Shown here one piece after another: positions 18,079 through 23,820 of a DNA stretch of 23,820 nucleotides (positions within the stretch are counted from its first letter, which is position 1; the number at the start of each line of letters is the position of its first letter). A program made the position numbers and the translations under genes. Source of the DNA: CAKRHR01 sp964423195. Lineage in GTDB: Bacteria > Bacillota > Clostridia > Lachnospirales > Lachnospiraceae. The DNA is taken from the NCBI GenBank assembly GCA_964423195.1, contig CAYRDY010000025.1, positions 1 to 23,820 of the forward strand, in the 5' to 3' direction. Under the pieces are notes generated by a model. The model saw only the letters and a program-made list of their open reading frames with translations. It had not been told where the DNA came from and searched no databases.

Positions 18079-18534
18079 ATGAGAATACTTGGTCTGGACT
18101 TTGGCGCGAAGACGGTCGGCGTGGCTGTGAGTGATCCGCTGGGACTGACGGCGCAGGCCGTGGAGACGATCACCAGAAAAGCTCCGGAGAAGCTGCGCAG
18201 GACGCTGGCGAGGATAGAGCAGCTGATTGGGGAGCTCGGAGTTGAGCGGATTGTTCTGGGGTACCCGAAACATATGAATAATTCCGAGGGTGACCGTTGT
18301 GCCGGAACGGAGGCGTTTAAGGCGCACCTTGAGCGGCGGACGGGCCTTGAGGTTATTTTGTGGGATGAGCGGCTGAGCACGGTGGCTGCGCGGCGGACGC
18401 TGATCGAGGGACAGGTGCGCCGTGAACACAGGAAGGATTATGTGGATCAGCTCGCGGCTGTCTTTATCCTGCAGGGATACCTTGACAGCCTGAGGATGCG
18501 TGCGGGCACGCAGAGCGGAGGAAATGATGAGTAA
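18079..18534 (+). CDS. ruvX: Holliday junction resolvase-like protein RuvX (YqgF)
   Basis: A 151-residue protein with the RNase H-like fold. It starts with [21 protein letters not shown], the first catalytic Asp being in LDFG. Further motifs are [24 protein letters not shown] (second acidic residue) and [19 protein letters not shown] (third). The family is annotated as a putative Holliday junction resolvase or pre-16S rRNA nuclease; in Escherichia coli YqgF is implicated in 16S 5'-end maturation. Start: ATG at 18079 is the family-like start, though an in-frame GTG at 18067 is possible; no strong ribosome site favours either. The 3' end overlaps the next gene by 8 bases, indicating translational coupling. 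Confidence 0.93.
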   Translation: MRILGLDFGAKTVGVAVSDPLGLTAQAVETITRKAPEKLRRTLARIEQLIGELGVERIVLGYPKHMNNSEGDRCAGTEAFKAHLERRTGLEVILWDERLSTVAARRTLIEGQVRREHRKDYVDQLAAVFILQGYLDSLRMRAGTQSGGNDE

Positions 18535-18796
18535 GCGCGAGAAAGCTGTGTTTACATCCAGCGACGGCGAGAAATTATCACTATATGTGATTGAACAGAC
18601 GCGCATCAACGACGTCAGGTATATCTTGGCGGAGGATGCGCTCGACAGTGAGACGGCGTATATTATGAAGGAGACATACAGCGATTCTGACAAGGAGGAG
18701 TCTGTATTTGAATTTGTGGAGGACGAGCAGGAACTTGATGCAATTTCCGGCGTATTCGCCGAACTGCTTGAGGACATTGATATAGAGATAGTCTGA
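18527..18796 (+). CDS. DUF1292 family protein (YrzB-like)
   Basis: An 89-residue acidic protein of unknown function matching DUF1292: it has [33 protein letters not shown] and an [16 protein letters not shown] segment near the C-terminus. DUF1292 genes regularly follow ireB and ruvX in Firmicutes, as here. Start: the second of two tandem ATGs (18527), 5 bases after GGAGG; translation overlaps the ruvX stop by 8 bases. No membrane segments or signal are seen, so it should be cytoplasmic. No function can be assigned beyond its conserved neighbourhood. Confidence 0.9.
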   Translation: MSKREKAVFTSSDGEKLSLYVIEQTRINDVRYILAEDALDSETAYIMKETYSDSDKEESVFEFVEDEQELDAISGVFAELLEDIDIEIV

Positions 18797-18835
18797 AACT
18801 GCGCGGACTCCTGTAGTTTTTGTGGAGGTGCGAGT

Positions 18836-20521
18836 TTGAAAAAAAATATCAAATTGAACAAGGGAAAGCCCAAGATCAAGATCATTCCTCTGGGCGGTCT
18901 GGAACAGATTGGCATGAACATGACCTGTTTTGAGTATGGGGACAGCATTATTGTCGTGGACTGTGGCCTTGCGTTCCCGACCGATGATATGCTGGGGATC
19001 GATCTGGTTGTCCCGGACATCACTTACCTGAAGGAAAATATTGACAAGATCAAGGGCTTTATCATTACCCACGGCCATGAGGACCATATCGGCGCCCTGC
19101 CGTATGTGCTGAGGGAGATTCAGGTGCCGGTCTATGCGACCAAGCTGACGATGGGAATCATTGAATATAAATTAAAAGAACACAATCTGCTCAATTCGAC
19201 AAAGCGAAAGGTGATCAGACACGGGCAGTCGGTCAACTTAGGGAATTTCAGGATTGAATTCATCAAGACAAACCACAGTATCGCGGATGCCACTGCGCTG
19301 GCCATCTATTCCCCGGCCGGCACCATCATCCACACGGGAGATTTCAAGATAGATTACACGCCGGTATTCGGCGAGCGGATAGATTTACAGAGATTTGCTG
19401 AATTAGGAAAAAAAGGCGTGCTGGCGCTGATGTGCGACAGCACGAATGCCGAACGGCCGGGCTTTACTCAGTCCGAGCGCGTGGTCGGGCGGGCCTTTGA
19501 CCATATTTTTAATGAACATAAAAATTCGAGGATTATCGTGGCGACCTTCGCATCCAATGTCGACCGTGTGCAGCAGATCATCAACACGGCCTACAAATAC
19601 GGCAGAAAGGTCATTATTGAGGGGCGCAGCATGGTCAATATCATCACCATTGCCCAGGAGCTCGGATATATCCAGATTCCGGACAATACACTGATTGATA
19701 TCGAGGATATGCGCAATTATCCGCCGGAGCAGATTGTCCTCATCACCACCGGAAGCCAGGGCGAGACGATGGCCGCCCTGTCAAGAATGGCGGCCTCGAC
19801 CCACCGCAAGGTGTCGATCAATCCGGGCGATACGGTGATCTTTAGCTCCAACCCGATACCGGGCAATGAGAAGGCGGTATCGAATGTCATCAATGAGCTC
19901 TACCGCCAGGGCGCGGACGTGATCTTCCAGGATACGCATGTCTCCGGACATGCCTGTCAGGAGGAGATCAAACTGATCTACGCGCTGACGCAGCCGAAGT
20001 TTGCGATTCCAGTTCACGGTGAATACCGCCACCTCAAGGCGCACGCGGGATTGGCGAAGACGATGGGCGTGGACAGTGAAAACGTGATTATTATGAAGTC
20101 CGGCGATGTCCTTGAGCTGTCCGAGGATGAGGCACATTTTGCCGGACACGTGCAGGCCGGCGGCATTATGGTGGATGGTCTCGGCATCGGCGATGTCGGG
20201 AATATTGTCCTGCGTGACCGGCAGCTTTTGTCGCAGAATGGTCTGATTATCGTCGTCATGACGCTTGACCGCTATTCCAACAGGATTTTGTCGGGGCCGG
20301 ATATCATCTCCAGGGGCTTTGTCTATGTGAGAGAGTCGGAGGATCTGATGGAGGAGGCCAGGCGGGTGGTGTCAGCCGCGCTGGATACCTGCCTGAGCAA
20401 GCGCTGCGGCGACTGGGGAAAAATCAAAAATGTGGTGCGTGAGTCTCTGGGCGATTTTATCTGGAAACAGACAAAGCGTGACCCGATGATTCTGCCGATC
20501 ATAATGGAAGTGGACGCGTAA
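18836..20521 (+). CDS. rnj: Ribonuclease J
   Basis: A 561-residue metallo-beta-lactamase/beta-CASP nuclease with endo- and 5'-3' exoribonuclease activity in Firmicute RNA decay and rRNA maturation. The zinc-binding motif HGHEDH is at residues 79-84 (HTGDFKIDYTP is a further metal-site motif). The beta-CASP part contains STNAERPGFTQSE, ATFASNVDRVQQI, ITTGSQGETMAALSRM, SGHACQEEIK and PVHGEYRHL. Start: TTG at 18836, with GGAGGTG 5 bases upstream; no ATG lies near a ribosome site. Its stop overlaps the next start in TAATG, so the downstream membrane gene is translationally coupled. This is a non-Bacillus position for RNase J, inserted in the yrzB-mltG spacer. Confidence 0.96.
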   Translation: MKKNIKLNKGKPKIKIIPLGGLEQIGMNMTCFEYGDSIIVVDCGLAFPTDDMLGIDLVVPDITYLKENIDKIKGFIITHGHEDHIGALPYVLREIQVPVYATKLTMGIIEYKLKEHNLLNSTKRKVIRHGQSVNLGNFRIEFIKTNHSIADATALAIYSPAGTIIHTGDFKIDYTPVFGERIDLQRFAELGKKGVLALMCDSTNAERPGFTQSERVVGRAFDHIFNEHKNSRIIVATFASNVDRVQQIINTAYKYGRKVIIEGRSMVNIITIAQELGYIQIPDNTLIDIEDMRNYPPEQIVLITTGSQGETMAALSRMAASTHRKVSINPGDTVIFSSNPIPGNEKAVSNVINELYRQGADVIFQDTHVSGHACQEEIKLIYALTQPKFAIPVHGEYRHLKAHAGLAKTMGVDSENVIIMKSGDVLELSEDEAHFAGHVQAGGIMVDGLGIGDVGNIVLRDRQLLSQNGLIIVVMTLDRYSNRILSGPDIISRGFVYVRESEDLMEEARRVVSAALDTCLSKRCGDWGKIKNVVRESLGDFIWKQTKRDPMILPIIMEVDA

Positions 20522-21015
20522 TGGCAAGAAACAGAAAAGCTGAGATAGGAAAAAAAGTAGGTCTGGGATTCCTGGAAACGGTGATCCATATTTGTGTTTA
20601 TCTTCTGGTCATTCTCATTTTTATCCGGGCGGCCACGCTGGCATATGATTTTTCTTATGACGTGTTTGGCAATCCTGCCGCTTCGCGCTATGACCAGACC
20701 GTCTTTCAGTTTGAGGTGCCGGAGGGCGCCTCGGCCGGTGAGGTCGCGGATAAGCTGGAGGCCTCCGGACTGGTCAGGTATAGCCTTGCCTTCAGGATCA
20801 AGGCGAGATTGTCCAAACTGGAGAACAGTATCATTCCGGGCACCTACGAGCTGAGTCCATCCATGACCTCGGATGAGATCATGGTGATTCTGACGACGCC
20901 GCCGGTTGATGATGTGGATGCCCAGGCCGGTGAGGATGCCAGAGGGGAGATTGAGACGTCCGAGAGCACCGGTGAAGAGAATGGGGATCAGGAGAACGGC
21001 GAAGCGGGAGAATGA
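20521..21015 (+). CDS. Short MltG-like membrane protein (N-terminal YceG/LysM-like part only)
   Basis: A 164-residue protein with a short basic cytoplasmic N-terminus, one transmembrane helix (about residues 18-41) and an extracytoplasmic domain resembling the N-terminal LysM-like module of endolytic transglycosylase MltG (QFEVPEGASAGEVADKLEAS, SLAFRIKAR, IIPGTYELSPSMTSDEIM). The MltG catalytic domain, with its active-site Glu and conserved EKE motif, is absent; instead the chain ends in an acidic low-complexity tail (residues 127-164). It sits exactly where mltG sits in the Bacillus yrrK-yrzB-yrrL-yrrM order, so it is a positional homologue that probably cannot cut glycan. It starts 1 base into the rnj stop (TAATG). 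The following methyltransferase starts 2 bases after its stop. Confidence 0.8.
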   Translation: MARNRKAEIGKKVGLGFLETVIHICVYLLVILIFIRAATLAYDFSYDVFGNPAASRYDQTVFQFEVPEGASAGEVADKLEASGLVRYSLAFRIKARLSKLENSIIPGTYELSPSMTSDEIMVILTTPPVDDVDAQAGEDARGEIETSESTGEENGDQENGEAGE

Positions 21016-21016
21016 G

Positions 21017-21465
21017 ATGGTTGCGGATGAGAGAATGCTTGCGTATATCCGCTCGCTGGACCGCGGTGAGCGCGCACTGATACGTACCATAAGAGAAGAG
21101 GCACAGGCAGCCGATGTTCCGGTCATCCGGCAGGAGACGGCCGGACTGCTGCGCGTGCTTCTTCGGATGACAAAGCCTGAGAAGCTCCTCGAAGTGGGAA
21201 CTGCTGTGGGCTTTTCTGCGCTTTTCATGTGTGAATATCTGGACGCGGATGCGCATGTGACGACGATTGAAAATTCCAGACAGCGCATTCTGACCGCGCG
21301 GGAGAATTTTAAGCGCGCCGGACGGGCGCACATGATCACCCTGATCGAGGGTGACGCGTCCGAGGTGCTTGGGGAACTGCCGGACGGATTTGATTTTGTA
21401 TTGATGGATGCCGCCAAGGGGCAGTATATCCGTCTTCTGCCGGAGGTGCGGCGTCTCCTGCGGGT
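21017..21465 (+). CDS. trmR: TrmR-like O-methyltransferase (class I SAM), 3' end lost in a 100-N gap
   Basis: 149 residues are readable before the gap; the family is normally about 210-225. The SAM-binding region is LLEVGTAVGFSALFM (58 onward), with TTIENSRQRI as the acidic motif and FVLMDAAKGQY as motif IV. This is the YrrM/COG4122 family, and YrrM (TrmR) in Bacillus subtilis methylates 5-hydroxyuridine at tRNA position 34 to 5-methoxyuridine. Its place directly before a U32-family gene supports the same role here. The C-terminal segment expected after LLR, with the conserved DN motif, is missing; no frame right of the gap restores it, so the real gap probably contains at least 60-70 codons. 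Start: ATG at 21017 overlaps the upstream gene's end region. Confidence 0.82.
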
Positions 21466-21565
21466 NNNNNNNNNNNNNNNNNNNNNNNNNNNNNNNNNNN
21501 NNNNNNNNNNNNNNNNNNNNNNNNNNNNNNNNNNNNNNNNNNNNNNNNNNNNNNNNNNNNNNNNN
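21466..21565. other. Assembly gap of exactly 100 N in the trmR-like gene
   Basis: A fixed-size placeholder. The left flank is coding methyltransferase sequence and the right flank is not recognisable as its continuation, so unlike the dnaJ gap this one hides real sequence of unknown length. Confidence 0.98.
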
Positions 21566-21574
21566 GGCAAAGAA

Positions 21575-21689
21575 GGACAGGCGAGTTTGCGCCGCCGTGA
21601 CAGAGAGCGGAGCGCATCGCGACAAACTAAATGTCGACGTCTGCGACGGCCGGACAGGCTACAAGCCGCGGCGGCTGCGGAGCGCATCG
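21575..21689. repeat. Imperfect direct repeat in the spacer upstream of the U32 gene
   Basis: GCGGAGCGCATCG occurs exactly at 21607-21619 and 21677-21689, and GGACAGGC precedes each copy (21575-21582 and 21652-21659). Between them lie short palindromes such as GCCGCGGC. The stretch 21566-21713 shows no recognisable protein in any frame and lies next to the assembly gap, so it is probably part of a structured intergenic repeat that broke the assembly. Confidence 0.6.
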
Positions 21690-21725
21690 TAAGGCGGCGC
21701 CGGCTGCCATCATAAAGGAGTTGTC

Positions 21726-22952
21726 ATGAAAAAACCGGAATTGCTGGTCCCTGCCAGCAGCCTGGAAGTCTTAAAGACCGCCGTCCGCTTCGGCGCGGAC
21801 GCGGTGTATATCGGCGGCGAGGCCTATAGCCTCCGGGCCAAATCAAAAAATTTTTCCATCGATGATATGGCGCAGGGGATTCGCTTTGCCCATGATTTTG
21901 GCGTGCGCGTATACGTGACCGCCAATATTTTTGCGCACAATGACGATCTTGCGGGCGTGCGGAGCTATTTTGAGGAATTGAGGCGTTTGCGGCCGGACGC
22001 GCTGATCATCTCGGATCCGGGCGTGTTCATGATGGCCCGCGAGGTCTGTCCGGAGATTGAGATCCACATCAGCACTCAGGCCAACAATACCAATGCGATG
22101 ACATACCTTTTCTGGCATCGTCTGGGCGTGAAGCGCGTGGTCGCGGCGAGAGAGCTGAGCCTTGCGGAGATCCGGGAAATCCGGCGGAGGATCCCCGCGC
22201 AGATGGAGATCGAGTGTTTTGTCCACGGGGCGATGTGCATCGCCTATTCGGGGCGTTGCCTGCTCAGCAATTATTTTACCGGAAGGGATGCCAATCAGGG
22301 CGCCTGCACCCACCCGTGCCGCTGGAAATACGCGGTGGTGGAGGAGAGCCGTCCGGGGGAATATCTGCCGGTGGAGGAGAATGCGCGCGGCACATATATT
22401 TTTAATTCCAAGGATCTCTGCATGATCGGGCATCTGCCGGAGCTCTTTGAGGCCGGAATCGACAGCTTCAAGATCGAGGGGCGGATGAAGACGGCGTTGT
22501 ATGTGGCGGCGGTTGCCAGAACTTACCGCCAGGCGATCGACGATTACGCGGCGGACCCTGCGCTGTACCGGTCAAAGCTCCCCTATTATCAGTCTGAGAT
22601 CGCAAAATGCACATACAGGCAGTTCACGACCGGTTTTTTCTTTGGCAAGCCGTCACACGAGACACAGATTTACGATGAGAGCACCTATGTCAAAGAATAT
22701 ACATATCTTGGGATGATCGACGGGCAGAACGCCGATGGTCTGTACGGGCTGGAGCAGAAGAATAAATTTTCCGTCGGGGACGTGTTTGAGGTCATGAGGC
22801 CGGACGGCAGGGACGAGACGGTGCGGGTGCGGCGCATGACGGACAGCGCGGGGCAAGACATTGAGAGCTGCCCGCACCCGAAGGAGCGGATCTATGTGGA
22901 TTTGGGCGTTAGGCTGGATGACGGCGACTTGTTGCGCCGCAGGGAAGAATAA
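21726..22952 (+). CDS. U32 peptidase-family protein, probable tRNA hydroxylation protein (TrhP-like)
   Basis: A 408-residue protein of the U32 family. It starts KKPELLVPASSLEVLKTAV with FGADAVYIGG, the typical TIM-barrel entry, followed by VTANIFAHNDDL, HISTQANNTN and the signature ECFVHGAMCIAYSGRCLLSN with Cys164, 171 and 178, then QGACTHPCRW with Cys194 and 198. SFKIEGRMKT is also conserved. Despite the name, members such as TrhP and RlhA take part in RNA hydroxylation, and Bacillus YrrN/YrrO are needed for 5-hydroxyuridine at tRNA position 34. The preceding TrmR-like gene fits that pathway. Only one U32 gene is present where Bacillus has two. The ATG follows AAAGGAG by 5 bases. Confidence 0.9.
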   Translation: MKKPELLVPASSLEVLKTAVRFGADAVYIGGEAYSLRAKSKNFSIDDMAQGIRFAHDFGVRVYVTANIFAHNDDLAGVRSYFEELRRLRPDALIISDPGVFMMAREVCPEIEIHISTQANNTNAMTYLFWHRLGVKRVVAARELSLAEIREIRRRIPAQMEIECFVHGAMCIAYSGRCLLSNYFTGRDANQGACTHPCRWKYAVVEESRPGEYLPVEENARGTYIFNSKDLCMIGHLPELFEAGIDSFKIEGRMKTALYVAAVARTYRQAIDDYAADPALYRSKLPYYQSEIAKCTYRQFTTGFFFGKPSHETQIYDESTYVKEYTYLGMIDGQNADGLYGLEQKNKFSVGDVFEVMRPDGRDETVRVRRMTDSAGQDIESCPHPKERIYVDLGVRLDDGDLLRRREE

Positions 22953-22977
22953 ACTTGTAATTGAGAGGTGTTGACGG

Positions 22978-23655
22978 ATGTACACAGACGGGATCATTTT
23001 TGATATGGATGGCACGATCTGGGACACATGCCGCGAGGTGGCCGAGTCATGGACGGACGTCGCGAGAAAGTATGTGGCGGACATCAGGATTTCCATGGAA
23101 AATATCAGGGCGGGCATGGGACTGACCAAGGAGGCATTTGGCAGGATGGTCATGCCGCAGGTGGAGGACGAGGCGCTGAGGCTGAGAATCGTCAGGGAAG
23201 CCGCGGAATTTGAGAATGCGTACCTGAAATCGCACGGGACGACGCTGTACCCGCAGGTGATTGAGACGATGGCGGCACTGTCCACGAGATATCCGCTGTT
23301 TATCGTCAGCAACTGTCAGAACGGATATATCGAGACTTTTCTGGAAATGTATGACGCCGGCAAATATATCAGGGATTTCGAGAATCCCGACCGCACCGGC
23401 GAGGCCAAGGCCGGCAACATCCGCATCATCTGTGACCGCTATGGGCTTGCGGCCCCGGTCTATGTGGGCGACACGCAGGGCGACCTGGAGGCTTGCCGGG
23501 CCGCAGGCGTGCCGTTTATCTTTGCCGCCTACGGTTTCGGCAGTGTCGACGCCGGATCTTATGCCGCCCGGATCGAGCGCTTCGGTGAGCTGACAGAGTT
23601 GTTTGGCCATGCCGGTGACGGATTACAGGGATGCGCAGAAAAGCACCAATATTGA
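22978..23655 (+). CDS. HAD-superfamily hydrolase (phosphoglycolate phosphatase-like)
   Basis: A 225-residue haloacid-dehalogenase phosphatase. Motif I is FDMDGTIWDT (nucleophile Asp9, Asp11), motif II is the Ser in FIVSNCQNG, motif III the Lys in TGEAKAGNI, and motif IV YVGDTQGDLEA. A helical cap domain lies between motifs I and II (about residues 16-85), typical of subfamily IA such as Gph or beta-phosphoglucomutase relatives. The substrate cannot be told from sequence. The ATG lies 7 bases after GAGAGGTG, 25 bases after the U32 stop, so it is probably the last gene of this operon. No clear terminator follows before the repeat region. Confidence 0.9.
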   Translation: MYTDGIIFDMDGTIWDTCREVAESWTDVARKYVADIRISMENIRAGMGLTKEAFGRMVMPQVEDEALRLRIVREAAEFENAYLKSHGTTLYPQVIETMAALSTRYPLFIVSNCQNGYIETFLEMYDAGKYIRDFENPDRTGEAKAGNIRIICDRYGLAAPVYVGDTQGDLEACRAAGVPFIFAAYGFGSVDAGSYAARIERFGELTELFGHAGDGLQGCAEKHQY

Positions 23656-23719
23656 CCTGTGAACACTTCCGGCGCCGCTGGGACATGATCCGATGCCAAC
23701 ATCACATGAAATATTCAAG

Positions 23720-23748
23720 TTTACAAGTCATTCCCTTTCTGGTATAAT
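23720..23748 (+). promoter_or_regulatory. Near-consensus sigma-A promoter facing out of the window
   Basis: TTTACA (23720-23725), a 17-base spacer and a perfect TATAAT (23743-23748). It is one of the two strongest promoter matches in the window. The -10 lies inside the left arm of a palindromic repeat, so transcription would begin within that repeat and run off the right end. Confidence 0.7.
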
Positions 23749-23820
23749 ATGAGCACTTAGTGAGAACGAGCGATAGCGAAGTGCGAACTTAGTGCGAGTT
23801 ATACCTGGATCCTTAGTGAG
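23741..23820. repeat. Palindromic intergenic repeat with CTTAGTG units at the right end
   Basis: Outer arms GGTATAA (23741-23747) and TTATACC (23799-23805) enclose inner arms GCACT (23753-23757) and AGTGC (23791-23795). The unit CTTAGTG(A/C)G occurs three times (23756, 23788, 23812), separated by AGCGATAGCGAAG-type sequence. No ORF of note occurs here. The spacer 23656-23719 shows nothing recognisable. Confidence 0.7.

Noticed and set aside
20323..21687. A 454-codon minus-strand frame across the mltG-like and methyltransferase genes
   Set aside because: It reads through 100 N and is antisense to two supported genes; the product is low-complexity with no family motif.

Overview
The window looks like a GC-rich chromosomal segment of a Clostridia/Lachnospiraceae-type Firmicute. 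The evidence is a perfect CIRCE operator ahead of hrcA-grpE-dnaK-dnaJ, strong AGGAGG-type ribosome binding sites with many TTG/GTG starts, an RNase J, IreB, RuvX and DUF1292 cluster, and gene order close to the Bacillus subtilis hemW-hrcA-grpE-dnaK-dnaJ-prmA-rsmE-mtaB and yrzL-yrrK-yrzB-mltG-yrrM-yrrN/O blocks. Almost the whole window is coding. Three runs of exactly 100 N (10324-10423, 12346-12445, 21466-21565) are scaffold placeholders that interrupt dnaJ, prmA and a TrmR-like methyltransferase, so this is a draft assembly.

Layout. (1) 1-2293, plus strand: the C-terminal part of an aconitase-family hydratase, followed after one base by a GH53 endo-galactanase without a signal peptide. (2) 2374-5833, minus strand: a GlgX/isoamylase-type debranching enzyme and, upstream of it, the radical-SAM heme chaperone HemW. 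(3) 5955-11323, plus strand: a sigma-A-like promoter, CIRCE, hrcA, grpE, dnaK, dnaJ and an intrinsic terminator, which together form the class I heat-shock operon. HemW is divergent from it rather than co-directional. (4) 11432-15634: prmA, rsmE, an IscS/NifS-type cysteine desulfurase and thiI. (5) 15670-15903, minus strand: an HPr-like protein that lacks the phosphorylatable histidine. (6) 16111-17724: mtaB with two unusual insertions. (7) 17775-23655: one likely operon of ireB, ruvX, DUF1292, RNase J, a short MltG-like membrane protein, a TrmR-like methyltransferase, a U32 peptidase-family protein and a HAD hydrolase. (8) 23656-23820: an intergenic repeat containing a near-consensus outward-facing promoter.

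Functionally the window is a housekeeping region for protein folding and for modification of the translation apparatus. It holds DnaK/DnaJ/GrpE under HrcA, PrmA (ribosomal protein L11), RsmE (16S rRNA), cysteine desulfurase plus ThiI (s4U in tRNA), MtaB (ms2t6A) and TrmR plus U32 (probably the wobble mo5U pathway).

I found no CRISPR array, phage, transposase, defence island or clearly novel multi-gene system. The most useful observations are fine-scale: the dnaJ gap is probably artificial, because its contig ends share 14 bases and merging them keeps the frame; prmA probably ends at 12473; the HPr-like protein lacks its active-site His; the MltG-like protein lacks a catalytic domain; MtaB carries a 33-nt tandem duplication; and the right end has a promoter-bearing palindromic repeat.
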